Assembly: GCA_020061355.1 (NCBI GenBank)
Contig: JAGUYK010000015.1
Coordinates: 185,711-249,710 of the forward strand
Length of the DNA: 64,000 nucleotides
Direction of reading: 5' to 3'
Origin: Ignavibacteriales bacterium
Lineage (GTDB): Bacteria; Bacteroidota; Ignavibacteria; Ignavibacteriales; Melioribacteraceae
Below the pieces are notes generated by a model. That model saw nothing but the letters and a program-made list of their open reading frames with translations, was not told the DNA's origin and did not search any database. Below are positions 9,120 to 18,178 of the stretch, in pieces; the first letter of the stretch is position 1, and the number at the start of each line of letters is the position of its first letter. Both the position numbers and the translations under genes were made by a program.

Positions 9120-10355
9120 ATGTTTATACCTGTTAAAGTTCTTAACCTTCGAATACTTTTGAAAATTTTGGTAATTGGTCTGCTAATTATCGGATGTTCT
9201 CAAAAGGAAAGTGAAAACCATACAGCTTTAGAAACTATCAATTCATTTGGATTATCAGTAGATACTCTTATTGAAGTACATGGTACTATTAATCAGGGGG
9301 AGACTCTCGGCAACATACTAATACCGCACGGAGTATCTGACAGAAAAATATTTACAATTGCAAAGGAAGCACATGAAATATTTCCGGTTAGAAGCTTTAA
9401 AGCCGGGGATGAGTATTATATCTATGCACAATGGGATACAACAGAAACTGTCCATTATTTTGTTTATGTGAGGAACCCGATTGAATATGTTGTTTTTGAT
9501 TTACGCGATAGTGTCCGGGTATACCATGGTAAAAAAGATGTTGAAGTAAAAGAGAGAATTTTTGCGAGTGCAATTAAAAATTCTTTATGGCAAACACTTG
9601 AATCGCAAAAGATAAATCCTGAAGTGGCTATTAAACTTTCTGAAATTTATGCATGGCAGATCGACTTTTTCAGAATTCAAGCAAGAGATTCGCTCAAAGT
9701 TGTTTTCGAAGAATTATTTGTCGATGACCAACCCACCGGTGTTGGTAAAATTCTAACGGCATCATTCATTCATCGCGGGGAGGATTTTTATGCATTCCGT
9801 TATGAAAAAAATGATGAGGTAAGTTACTATGATGAAAAAGGGAATAGTCTTAGGAAAGCATTCCTTAAGGCGCCACTTAAGTTTAGTAGAATCTCCTCCC
9901 GTTTTACTACAAGAAGGCTTCATCCTGTGCTGGGCAGATACAAAGCCCACCTTGGAACTGATTACGCTGCCCCAGCCGGAACGCCAATTATGACTGTTGG
10001 AGATGGTGTAGTAACTGAAGCAAGTTATACCAGTGGCAATGGAAATTATGTTAAGGTAAGACATAATTCAACTTATTCAACTCAATATCTTCATATGTCC
10101 AAGTTTGCTAAAGGAATTCGCCCGGGTGTTGTAGTTAAACAGGGGCAGGTTATAGGATTTGTTGGAAGCACAGGATTAGCTACCGGTCCGCATGTTTGTT
10201 TCAGGTTTTGGAAGAATGGCAAACAGGTTGATGCACTTCGAGAAAAAATACAGTCTTCTAATCCTGTTGCAAAAGAAAACAGAGAGGATTTTGAAATGGT
10301 AAAAGATTCATTAATTGAAAAGTTGCTTGCTAATACTATCGAATCAAATCCATAG
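9120..10355 (+). CDS. M23-family peptidase-like lipoprotein with a variant H-x-C zinc motif
   Basis: Predicted cell-wall-associated LytM/M23 protein. A lipoprotein signal ends at Cys26 (LVIGLLIIGC). The middle part (about 50-250) contains a LysM/OapA-like region (INQGETLGNILIPHG). The LytM domain spans about 260-375: H277 and D281 lie in HLGTDYAAPAGTP, H325 in TQYLHMSKF, and the last motif is GPHVCF (H358, C360). In canonical enzymes this is HxH, with the second His binding zinc, so a Cys replaces a zinc ligand. It may bind zinc through Cys, or be a degenerate activator of other hydrolases. A similar variant occurs, as I recall, in other Bacteroidota M23 proteins. Confidence 0.85.
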   Translation: MFIPVKVLNLRILLKILVIGLLIIGCSQKESENHTALETINSFGLSVDTLIEVHGTINQGETLGNILIPHGVSDRKIFTIAKEAHEIFPVRSFKAGDEYYIYAQWDTTETVHYFVYVRNPIEYVVFDLRDSVRVYHGKKDVEVKERIFASAIKNSLWQTLESQKINPEVAIKLSEIYAWQIDFFRIQARDSLKVVFEELFVDDQPTGVGKILTASFIHRGEDFYAFRYEKNDEVSYYDEKGNSLRKAFLKAPLKFSRISSRFTTRRLHPVLGRYKAHLGTDYAAPAGTPIMTVGDGVVTEASYTSGNGNYVKVRHNSTYSTQYLHMSKFAKGIRPGVVVKQGQVIGFVGSTGLATGPHVCFRFWKNGKQVDALREKIQSSNPVAKENREDFEMVKDSLIEKLLANTIESNP

Positions 10356-10363
10356 ATAAACCG

Positions 10364-13300
10364 TTAATGTCCGAATGCTTTTTTGATTATCTCTTCCTGT
10401 GTAATTAAATGTTTTCTTGATGAACCGCTTGCCGGACTTGGACTTTCCTGACGACCTACAAATTCCACTTTAAATTTGGAAGAGATTAAATCCAGAAACC
10501 TCGGAAACAGGAAATTCCATGCACCCATATTCTTTGGTTCTTCCTGTACCCATTTTATTGTATTTGCATTTTTATAATTAACTAGAATTTCTTTTAACAG
10601 GTTATCATTAAAAGGATAGTATTGTTCAATCCTTATAATTGCTGCATCTGCGACTTTGTTTAATTCACGATAATTTTTTAAATCATAATAAATCTTGCCG
10701 CTTGTTAATATTATTTTTTGAATGTTTGATTTACCAACTGAATCATCGTCTATAATTTCTTCAAATTCTCCTTCTGTAAAATCAATTATCGATGAACGTG
10801 CGGCAGGGAGTCGAAGCAAACTCTTTGGAGTTAGAACAATAAGCGGTCTTTCAATTGGACCGTTCCCATGAGAAATATTTTGATGAACCTGCCTTCTTAA
10901 AAGGTGAAAATATTGAGCCGGAGTGGTAGGATTGCAAACATACATGTTGTTTTCTGCACAGAGTATTAAGAATCTTTCAAGACGTGCGCTGCTATGTTCA
11001 GGTCCCTGTCCTTCCTGACCGTGTGGCAGAAGCATTACAAGGTTATTTGGTAATTGCCATTTAGTATATGAACCAACAATAAAGTTATCGATAATCACCT
11101 GTGCACTGTTTGCAAAATCCCCGAATTGCGCTTCCCAAATTACCAATGCAAGCGGATCGGCAACACTATATCCAAATTCATATCCAAGTACAGCAGCTTC
11201 CGATAATAGGCTATCAAGCGCTTCAATTTTTGCCTGACCCTCTTCAATTAAGTTATGAGGATTTATCTCTTCTTCAGTATTAGAATCGGTGAATATTAAA
11301 TGTCTTTGACTAAATGTACCACGGGCACTATCCTGTCCGCTTAATCGTATAGGTATTTTTTCTAATAATAATGTTCCGAAGGCTAAAGATTCTGCAAATG
11401 CCCAGTCGATTCTTGCATTACCTGTAAGAAATTCTTTCCTTTTAGCAATATGCTTCTGAAGTTTTAGATTCAAATTGAAGTTATCAGGAAACTTTGTAAT
11501 TCCTTTAACAACTTTTTTCAAGTCATCCATGGAAACTTTCGTTTCCGATTTTTTCGGAAAACTTTTATAATATTCAATCGAATATGCAAGTGGTCTGTCG
11601 GGTCTAAATTTCTCGCTTTTTTTCTTTGTATCCTTTAGAGCTTTTTCAAGTAAATCATAAATATTCTTATCCATCGCATCAATCTCTTTTTCGGTCATCA
11701 CCTTTGATTTTATCAGTTTATCCTGATAAATCTCTTTCACGGACGGATGTTCTTTGATCTTCTTATACATCAAAGGTTGTGTGTAAATCGGATCATCACC
11801 TTCGTTGTGTCCGTGCCGTCTGTAGCCGAAAAGATCTATTACAACATCTTTATTAAAACGCTGACGGTATTCGAATGCAAGGTGTGTCACCCAGAGAGAT
11901 GATTCGGGATCGTCTCCATTGACATGGAAGATAGGGGATTGAACCATTTTTGCAACATCGGTAGCATAAGGTGAAGAACGCGCATCTTCGGGTGAGGTTG
12001 TAAATCCAATCTGGTTATTGATAATAATATGAATTGTGCCGCCGGTTCTATATCCTTTTAACTGCGAAAGGTTAAGTGTTTCTGCAACCACTCCCTGTCC
12101 GGCAAATGCTGCATCACCGTGAATCAATAGAGGCATAAACTGATTCTTTTCAGTATCATTATTCCTTGACTGTTTTGCTCTAATTATTCCTTCTACGACA
12201 GGATTAACCCATTCGAGGTGAGAGGGATTAGATGCTACGGAAACTTTGATTCCCTTGTCGTTCATAGTTTTATAATTACCGGTAGCACCAAGATGATACT
12301 TTACATCCCCGGTACCTTGAGGAGTTTCGGGATCCAGTTCATCTTCAAATTCGGAAAAAATATTAGTATAACTTTTTCCGATTATGTTTGATAATACATT
12401 TAGTCTTCCGCGGTGCGCCATTCCAAGAAAAACTTCTTTAACATTTTCTTCATTAGCCAGATTAAGCAGGTAATCGAGAACCGGAATTAATGTTTCGGAA
12501 CCTTCAAGTGAAAAACGTTTATGACCAATAAATTTAGTGTGTAGAAAATGCTCGAATGCTTCTGAAATAACAAGCTTTTCCATTGTTCTTTTTTTAAGTT
12601 CGTTGCTGAAGTCAGGTTTATTTTTAATCGGTTCCATTTTTGTCTGAAGCCATAACTTTTCTTCCGGGTTTTGTATATGCATATATTCAACACCAATCTT
12701 TTCGCAATATGTTTGATGAAGAATATCTAATATTTCACGAAGCGTTCCGGTCTGCTTACCCTGTAAGTTTCCTGTGATAAAGTGACGGTCGTAATCCCAT
12801 ATTGTAAATCCGTGATTGGATGGGTCTAATTCCTGATGAAATGATTTTGGTGGATGAAGCGGATTAAGATCTGCAATCAAATGACCTCTTACACGGAACA
12901 TATTTATCAACAATACAATTCTTGCTTGCTTTTCAATTTCTTCGATGTTATCAATATTTGAAAATCTTTTCGAGAGTGTATCGAGATCCCAGCCGACTGC
13001 CTTTTGCGGGATATTCAAATCACTAAAAACCGAGTTATAAAAATTCTCTTCACCTAACAAAAGCTTGTCAACATAAGAAAGGAATCCACCCGATTCAGCA
13101 CCCTGGATAATCCGGTGATCATAAGTACTTGTAATGTTCATTACTTTACCGATCCCAAACGAAGCAAGTGCAGATTCATGCATTGCTTTAAATTCTGCCG
13201 GGTAATCAATTGCCCCAACTGCTATGATACAACCCTGCCCGTTCATCAATCGTGGAGTTGATGAAACAGTTCCTATTCCACCCGGATTTGTAAGTGTTAA

Positions 13301-14017
13301 AGTTGAGTTTTGAAAATCTGCCGGTTCTAACTTTCCATTTTTTGCTTTGTTTATCAACTCATCGTAGGCATTTATAAACTCTTCGAAGTTCATCAACTCT
13401 GCACGTTTAATATTAGGAACTATTAATGAACGGGTTCCGTCTTTTCTTTCCATATCCACTGCGATGCCAAGATTTATATACCTCTTTTTAATGAAACTCG
13501 GCTTGTTGCTTACAACTCCGTAAGAATTATTTATGTTTGGATATTTCTTAATTGCTTGAACTATTGAGTAGGCAATTAAATGTGTGAAGGAGATTTTCCT
13601 GCCGCTAATTCTCTTAAGATGATGATTAATTATTCTTCTGTTCTCTTCTAATAGTTTAACGGAAATAGTTCTTAGTGATGTTGCAGTAGGAATGCTTAAA
13701 CTTCCAGTCATGTTTTCAATTATCTTTGCACCAACACCAACAACCGGAATTACTTCGTCATCGGGAGAAATATCAAAAGTGTCTGAAACTACAGGGCTAC
13801 TGTCTCCCTTTTTGGGGGAAGTGGATTTAATTTCTGTGTGCTCAGCATTATCCGTTTTATTATTACCGGTTAATTGTTCAAAATACTCTTTCCAGTAGTC
13901 CGAAACAGATTCTGGGTCATCGAAATACTTTTCCAATAAATCAGATACAAACCCAAAGTTATAACCAAAATGATTAAATAATTCGTTATGATATTTTGTT
14001 GCGTCTTTGCTTTCCAT
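10364..14017 (-). CDS. kgd: fused 2-oxoglutarate decarboxylase/dehydrogenase E1 with succinyltransferase-like E2 domain (Kgd/OdhA type)
   Basis: A 1217-residue thiamine-diphosphate enzyme of the TCA cycle. Residues 1-50 are the helical N-terminal segment of 2-oxoglutarate dehydrogenase E1 (LLEKYFDDPESVSDYWKEYF). Residues about 105-325 form an E2 acyltransferase catalytic domain ending in YDHRIIQGAESGG, which keeps the catalytic His (H301). No lipoyl domain is present. From about 355 the E1 domain follows (GMAHRGRLNVLSN, HGDAAFAGQGVVAETLNLS). This layout is that of mycobacterial Kgd and corynebacterial OdhA, which borrow lipoyl groups from the pyruvate dehydrogenase E2. It stands alone, convergent with the M23 gene and divergent from the lysine operon. 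The product is probably succinyl-CoA in complex, or succinic semialdehyde alone. Confidence 0.95.
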   Translation of the reverse strand: MESKDATKYHNELFNHFGYNFGFVSDLLEKYFDDPESVSDYWKEYFEQLTGNNKTDNAEHTEIKSTSPKKGDSSPVVSDTFDISPDDEVIPVVGVGAKIIENMTGSLSIPTATSLRTISVKLLEENRRIINHHLKRISGRKISFTHLIAYSIVQAIKKYPNINNSYGVVSNKPSFIKKRYINLGIAVDMERKDGTRSLIVPNIKRAELMNFEEFINAYDELINKAKNGKLEPADFQNSTLTLTNPGGIGTVSSTPRLMNGQGCIIAVGAIDYPAEFKAMHESALASFGIGKVMNITSTYDHRIIQGAESGGFLSYVDKLLLGEENFYNSVFSDLNIPQKAVGWDLDTLSKRFSNIDNIEEIEKQARIVLLINMFRVRGHLIADLNPLHPPKSFHQELDPSNHGFTIWDYDRHFITGNLQGKQTGTLREILDILHQTYCEKIGVEYMHIQNPEEKLWLQTKMEPIKNKPDFSNELKKRTMEKLVISEAFEHFLHTKFIGHKRFSLEGSETLIPVLDYLLNLANEENVKEVFLGMAHRGRLNVLSNIIGKSYTNIFSEFEDELDPETPQGTGDVKYHLGATGNYKTMNDKGIKVSVASNPSHLEWVNPVVEGIIRAKQSRNNDTEKNQFMPLLIHGDAAFAGQGVVAETLNLSQLKGYRTGGTIHIIINNQIGFTTSPEDARSSPYATDVAKMVQSPIFHVNGDDPESSLWVTHLAFEYRQRFNKDVVIDLFGYRRHGHNEGDDPIYTQPLMYKKIKEHPSVKEIYQDKLIKSKVMTEKEIDAMDKNIYDLLEKALKDTKKKSEKFRPDRPLAYSIEYYKSFPKKSETKVSMDDLKKVVKGITKFPDNFNLNLKLQKHIAKRKEFLTGNARIDWAFAESLAFGTLLLEKIPIRLSGQDSARGTFSQRHLIFTDSNTEEEINPHNLIEEGQAKIEALDSLLSEAAVLGYEFGYSVADPLALVIWEAQFGDFANSAQVIIDNFIVGSYTKWQLPNNLVMLLPHGQEGQGPEHSSARLERFLILCAENNMYVCNPTTPAQYFHLLRRQVHQNISHGNGPIERPLIVLTPKSLLRLPAARSSIIDFTEGEFEEIIDDDSVGKSNIQKIILTSGKIYYDLKNYRELNKVADAAIIRIEQYYPFNDNLLKEILVNYKNANTIKWVQEEPKNMGAWNFLFPRFLDLISSKFKVEFVGRQESPSPASGSSRKHLITQEEIIKKAFGH

Positions 14018-14166
14018 TTACAACTTCTTTCTTTATTTGCTAAACAAATTAATAAATTGTTTCGTTCGATTAACAACTAAAAAAAATAACATTTCTGATT
14101 TTGTAAATAATTCTTTTTCTTCAATTTCGATATAATCTCTTACTCTTCATTTTCGCTTCACAATTC

Positions 14167-14197
14167 TTGCTATCAAACGATTTGTTTTTTATGTTTG
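14167..14197 (+). promoter_or_regulatory. Bacteroidota-type promoter of the lysine operon
   Basis: TTG at 14167-14169, a 20-base spacer, and TATGTTTG at 14190-14197 match the Bacteroidota TTG-N19-21-TAnnTTTG promoter closely. Transcription would start near 14204, leaving a leader of about 20 bases with GGAG before the lysW start. The two earlier candidate starts at 14167 and 14191 fall inside the promoter and are excluded. Confidence 0.65.
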
Positions 14198-14226
14198 CAA
14201 AACTTAAAAATGGAGTTGTTAATAAA

Positions 14227-14394
14227 ATGAAATTTGAATGTCCCGTTTGCGGTGCAATGGTAGACCTTCCCGAGGGCACTGTCATTGGAGAATTAATTGA
14301 GTGTCCCGATTGCGGAACTGAACTTGAAGTTGTTTCTCTTGATCCTCCTACAGTTAAGGAAGCTCCTCAAGAAGAAGAAGATTGGGGCGAATAG
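14227..14394 (+). CDS. lysW: LysW amino-group carrier protein
   Basis: A 55-residue acidic carrier for lysine synthesis by the alpha-aminoadipate route. Two CPxCG knuckles (C5, C8, C26, C29) bind zinc, and the C-terminus is the conserved EDWGE. The gamma-carboxyl of the last Glu is joined to the amino group of aminoadipate, protecting it while LysZ, LysY and LysJ act. The start at 14227 gives the family's usual length of about 54 residues and follows a GGAG; upstream in-frame starts lie inside the promoter. It is the first gene of a seven-gene operon, and its stop directly abuts the TTG start of homocitrate synthase. Confidence 0.95.
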   Translation: MKFECPVCGAMVDLPEGTVIGELIECPDCGTELEVVSLDPPTVKEAPQEEEDWGE

Positions 14395-15552
14395 TTGGTC
14401 TGGGTTTTAGATTCAACATTACGTGAAGGCGAGCAGACACCCGGAGTATATTTCGACAAACACATTAAGTTAGCAATTGCATCCCTCCTTGATGAAATTG
14501 GTGTAGACATTATTGAAGCCGGTCACCCGATGGTAACACCGGAAATTCATGCTGCAGTTAAATCAATTGCACAGAAAGGTTTCAAATCAATAGTTGGCGC
14601 TCATTCAAGGTCATTAAGAAACGATGTTGATCTTGCGCTTGAATGCGGTGTCGGGTTCATAGGGATTTTTTACTGCGTTTCCGATGAAAGATTATTCAGT
14701 GTATTCAAAAAAGAACTTGATGAAGCAATTGGTCAGATAACAGATGTGATTAAATATGCAAAGAATCAAAAACCTGATCTGTTAATTAGATATACTCCTG
14801 AAGATACGGTACGTTCTCAATTTGAAAATGTTGTAAAAGCAGCTTCAGCCGCAGTTGATGCTGGTGCAGATATTATAAGTGTTGCCGATACAACCGGGTA
14901 CATGGTCCCTGGAACAACCCGAAGTATGTATGATTACATCTCTAGATTAAAAGATGAATTGGCAAATCGAAAATTGTTCCCCAAAATTGCAGTCCATTGC
15001 CACAACGACAGAGGTTTTGCACTTTCAAATGCACTCGATGCATACCGTGCCGGTGCAGATATTATTGATGCTGCGGCTCTTGGATTAGGAGAGCGTGCCG
15101 GTATTGTCGATTTAGCACAATTGCTTGTTACTCTTACAGTCGATTATAATGAGTCGAGATGGAACCTGCAGAAAATTACAGAGCTTTATGATCTTGTTAG
15201 TAAACATTCGGGAATTCCTATCCCATCAAACTATCCAATCACCGGTAAAAATGCTTTCACTCATTGTGCCGGAGTTCATACTCATGCTGCTTCCATTAAC
15301 CCGATGCACTATGAAAGTCTTCATCCCGAAATCTTAGGACGCAAAAGAGATTTTGCTCTCGATCATATGTCAGGTATCGCCTCACTAAGGTATGCCTTAA
15401 AATTAATTGATGAAATTGAAATGGATGATTCACATCAGCAGGATGTACTTAGAGAAGTAAAGTCTGTCGGGCAGCGCGGCCGTACTGTTGACCTCGAAGA
15501 ATTAAAACATATCGTTGATGCGGTTAAGCATCATAAGGCTTACAATAACTAA
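14395..15552 (+). CDS. lysS: homocitrate synthase
   Basis: Condenses acetyl-CoA with 2-oxoglutarate to homocitrate, the first step of the alpha-aminoadipate pathway. It is a DRE-TIM metallolyase: DSTLREGEQTPG (D6, R10, E11) starts the barrel, HCHNDRG gives metal-binding His residues, and GVHTHA lies near the C-terminal part. The 385-residue length matches short homocitrate synthases without the leucine-feedback domain of isopropylmalate synthase. The start is a TTG immediately after the lysW stop, so the genes are coupled. The position between lysW and lysX argues for homocitrate synthase rather than isopropylmalate or citramalate synthase. Confidence 0.88.
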   Translation: MVWVLDSTLREGEQTPGVYFDKHIKLAIASLLDEIGVDIIEAGHPMVTPEIHAAVKSIAQKGFKSIVGAHSRSLRNDVDLALECGVGFIGIFYCVSDERLFSVFKKELDEAIGQITDVIKYAKNQKPDLLIRYTPEDTVRSQFENVVKAASAAVDAGADIISVADTTGYMVPGTTRSMYDYISRLKDELANRKLFPKIAVHCHNDRGFALSNALDAYRAGADIIDAAALGLGERAGIVDLAQLLVTLTVDYNESRWNLQKITELYDLVSKHSGIPIPSNYPITGKNAFTHCAGVHTHAASINPMHYESLHPEILGRKRDFALDHMSGIASLRYALKLIDEIEMDDSHQQDVLREVKSVGQRGRTVDLEELKHIVDAVKHHKAYNN

Positions 15553-15585
15553 TCTCCTAATTTAATGAGCACCGGAGGAATTTAA

Positions 15586-16431
15586 ATGAAAATAGGATTG
15601 CTTCATTCTTTGTTACGGAAAGATGAAAAGTTTCTGATGGATGAGTTTGCAAAAATAAAAGGTGTTGAACTTGTTCTTATAGATGATCGTGAAATAACAT
15701 TTAATCTTGGTCATGATAGTTTTGAGGTTGATGTATTGGTTGAGAGATGCATAAACCACTCACGCGCATTACATGGATTAAGACTATTTGAAGCTGCCGG
15801 TATCAAGTGCGTTAATTCATATGCGGTAGCTACAATCTGCGGTGATAAACTTTTAACCTCTGTAGCATTATCTGAAAATCATGTAGCGCAACCGGAAATT
15901 AGAGTAGCTTTTACTGAAGAATCTGCAATGAAAGCCATTGAAGAAATGGGTTTCCCGGTCGTCTTAAAACCGGCAGTAGGTTCATGGGGAAGATTACTTT
16001 CAAAAATAAATGATAAGGATGCTGCAGAAGCCATTCTTGAACACAAAACCGTTTTAGGATCATATCATCATTCGATCTTCTATATTCAAAAATATGTTGA
16101 GAAGAAAGGAAAAGATATCCGGAGTTTTGTTGTTGGCGATAAATGTATTGCGGCAATATATAGAAATTCATCTCACTGGATTACAAACACTGCAAGAGGT
16201 GGTGTTGCTACGAACTGTCCGGTTACCGAAGAACTGAATGATATTTCTGTTCGTGCTGCTAAAGCAGTCGGCGGAGGTATTGTTGCTATTGATGTTTTTG
16301 AAACGGAAGAAGGACTGATGGTAAATGAAGTTAATTACACAATGGAATATAAAAATAGTATAACAACGACAGGTGTTAATATACCTGGAAAAATGGTTGA
16401 ATATATTCTTCAAGTTGCAGAAGGGAAGTAA
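15586..16431 (+). CDS. lysX: LysX: alpha-aminoadipate--LysW ligase
   Basis: An ATP-grasp ligase (RimK-like) that joins the amino group of alpha-aminoadipate to the terminal Glu of LysW. ATP-grasp features are [30 protein letters not shown] and the metal-binding [13 protein letters not shown] near the C-terminus. The length (281) is that of LysX/ArgX. A strong GGAGG lies 9 bases before the ATG. Its last base is the first base of the next start, so translation is coupled to lysY. Presence of homocitrate synthase in the operon favours aminoadipate over glutamate as substrate, though one LysX can serve both lysine and arginine in some organisms. Confidence 0.93.
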   Translation: MKIGLLHSLLRKDEKFLMDEFAKIKGVELVLIDDREITFNLGHDSFEVDVLVERCINHSRALHGLRLFEAAGIKCVNSYAVATICGDKLLTSVALSENHVAQPEIRVAFTEESAMKAIEEMGFPVVLKPAVGSWGRLLSKINDKDAAEAILEHKTVLGSYHHSIFYIQKYVEKKGKDIRSFVVGDKCIAAIYRNSSHWITNTARGGVATNCPVTEELNDISVRAAKAVGGGIVAIDVFETEEGLMVNEVNYTMEYKNSITTTGVNIPGKMVEYILQVAEGK

Positions 16432-17477
16432 TGGAGAAAATTAAAGTATCAATTGTTGGAGGATCCGGTTACACGGGTGGCGAGTTGCTTCGATTGCTCC
16501 TCTTTCATCCTAATGTTGAAATTGCTGAAGTTACTTCCGAAAGTTATACTGGAAAGTTCGTTCATAAAGTACATCCTAATTTACGAAAAGCAACAGCGTT
16601 GAAATTTGTTTCTTCATCGGAACTCAATCCTTGCGACCTTTTATTTCTATGTCTACCGCATAACAGTTCTCAAAATCATATTGATAGATTTAAACAGCTT
16701 GCTTCAAAGATCATCGATCTCAGTGCCGATTTCCGATTAAAAAATTCTGCGGAATATGAGAAGTGGTACGGGCATAAACATGCCAGACCGGAATTATTAA
16801 ATGAATTTGTTTATGGCATCCCTGAGCTGCATCGTGATGAGATGAAGAAAGCATATTATATTTCAAGTGCCGGGTGTAATGCAACAGCAAGTATTTTAGG
16901 ATTGTTTCCGCTTTATAAGAATGGTTTGGTGGAAGAAGATAGAACGGTTATTGAAGTGAAAGCCGGAAGTAGTGAAGGAGGTAATAAAGTAAATGAAGGC
17001 TCACATCACCCTGAGCGTGCAGGTGTTGTAAGATCGTATATGCCAACCCAGCACAGACATTCTGCTGAGATATTACAGGAACTTTCATTCGGTAAAAGAA
17101 TAAATGTCCATTTCTCCGCAACCGCTATTGATATGGTTCGCGGATTGCTTGCTACCTGTCATGTTTTTCTCAAAAATGATCTTCAGGAAAAGGATATCTG
17201 GAAAATTTACCGGGACGCTTACGGGAATGAACCATTTATTCGCATAGTTAAAGAGAACGAAGGGATTTATCGCTATCCTGAACCGAAACTATTGAGCGGA
17301 ACAAATTTTTGCGACATCGGTTTTAAGAAGGATGAGTTTTCAAATCGACTTGTTGTAATAAGTGCAATTGATAATCTTATGAAAGGCGCTGCCGGACAGG
17401 CAGTTCAGGCATTTAACCTTATGTTTGAAATTGATGAAAGGACTGGACTTGAATTCCCCGGTTTGCACCCAATTTAA
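16431..17477 (+). CDS. lysY: LysY: [LysW]-aminoadipyl-phosphate reductase (ArgC family)
   Basis: Reduces LysW-bound aminoadipyl phosphate to the semialdehyde with NADPH. It belongs to the ArgC/aspartate-semialdehyde dehydrogenase fold: the nucleotide motif GGSGYTGGELLRLL is at residues 10-24, the catalytic Cys is C149 in SSAGCNATAS, and the SEGGNKVNEGSHHPER loop, which is characteristic of LysY proteins, follows. DNLMKGAAGQAVQAFN ends the domain. Length 348 is normal. It overlaps the lysX stop by one base. A 56-base gap with a short direct repeat separates it from the amidohydrolase gene. Confidence 0.94.
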   Translation: MEKIKVSIVGGSGYTGGELLRLLLFHPNVEIAEVTSESYTGKFVHKVHPNLRKATALKFVSSSELNPCDLLFLCLPHNSSQNHIDRFKQLASKIIDLSADFRLKNSAEYEKWYGHKHARPELLNEFVYGIPELHRDEMKKAYYISSAGCNATASILGLFPLYKNGLVEEDRTVIEVKAGSSEGGNKVNEGSHHPERAGVVRSYMPTQHRHSAEILQELSFGKRINVHFSATAIDMVRGLLATCHVFLKNDLQEKDIWKIYRDAYGNEPFIRIVKENEGIYRYPEPKLLSGTNFCDIGFKKDEFSNRLVVISAIDNLMKGAAGQAVQAFNLMFEIDERTGLEFPGLHPI

Positions 17478-17480
17478 ATC

Positions 17481-17503
17481 CTTGATCATGATCTTGATCA
17501 TGA
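17481..17503 (+). repeat. short direct repeat of CTTGATCATGA
   Basis: CTTGATCATGA occurs twice (17481-17491 and 17493-17503) in the gap between lysY and the amidohydrolase gene. Each copy contains the palindrome TGATCA. A related GATCAAG-rich stretch lies at 22860-22899, so this may be a dispersed low-complexity spacer rather than an operator. Confidence 0.5.
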
Positions 17504-17533
17504 ACATTATCTCAGTCATAACTATGAAAAGAT

Positions 17534-18178
17534 ATGTGCCGATTACTCTACGTTAATATGAAAACTGAATTTGATATTTCCGATTACTTACAAAAGTTTG
17601 CTGAAATATCAGAGAATAGCCGGGAATATCAGGGACACGGATGGGGTTGTTCATTTTATATAAACGGTAATTGGAAAAATTATAAGAACGTAAAACCAAT
17701 CTGGGAAGATGACTTAACAAATTTCGGTAAGTCGACAAGATTAATTGCCCATGCCCGTAGTGCGTTTCGTGATGAAGGGATTATTATCGAAAATAATATG
17801 CCGTTTTATGATGACAGGTATATTTTTATTTTTAACGGTGAACTCCGGGGTGTTCAAATAAAAGAATCGGGAAGAATTGGCGCTGAAAAAATATTCAATT
17901 ATATCAAGAGATTTGATAAAGGGAATATAAGCGAAGCGATTAGTAAAGGAACTGAAATTATTAAAAAGAAATCTGCTTATATAAGGGCAATGAATATTAT
18001 TATGGCTGATAATAAAAAGGCTTATATTTATTCTCACTTTAGCGAAGATGAAGACTACTTTACAATGTATTTAAAACAAACGGTTGACCGAATAGTTGTT
18101 TGTTCCGATAAATTCATGGGCGATACCGACTGGAGTCCGATCGAGAATAATTCTTTTCTGGAGTTGCAATGTTTATAA
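17534..18178 (+). CDS. class II glutamine-amidotransferase-like Ntn hydrolase in the lysine operon (candidate LysW-lysine hydrolase)
   Basis: A 214-residue N-terminal-nucleophile amidohydrolase. Cys2 (MCRLL) would be the nucleophile after Met removal. Fold motifs include GHGWGCSFY (34-42), RLIAHARSAF (69-78, as in the HVRSAT of EgtC and DUG3), NNMPF (87-91) and FIFNGEL (98-104, oxyanion Asn). No synthase domain is attached, so it is a stand-alone hydrolase like EgtC or DUG3, which cleave gamma-glutamyl amides. It sits between lysY and lysZ and overlaps lysZ by 10 bases. No LysK gene is in the operon. The bond between LysW Glu and lysine is a gamma-glutamyl amide, so I infer that it may release lysine. 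This role is untested. Confidence 0.8.
   Translation: MCRLLYVNMKTEFDISDYLQKFAEISENSREYQGHGWGCSFYINGNWKNYKNVKPIWEDDLTNFGKSTRLIAHARSAFRDEGIIIENNMPFYDDRYIFIFNGELRGVQIKESGRIGAEKIFNYIKRFDKGNISEAISKGTEIIKKKSAYIRAMNIIMADNKKAYIYSHFSEDEDYFTMYLKQTVDRIVVCSDKFMGDTDWSPIENNSFLELQCL

Noticed and set aside
14167-14226. Longer lysW with 20 extra N-terminal residues
   Set aside because: The candidate starts at 14167 and 14191 fall in the -33 and -7 promoter elements, and LysW proteins are about 54 residues long.
14198-14226. Lysine riboswitch before the lysine operon
   Set aside because: The leader between the promoter and lysW is about 20 bases, far too short for an L-box.
17481-17503. CRISPR array
   Set aside because: Only two 11-base copies one base apart, no spacers and no cas genes.
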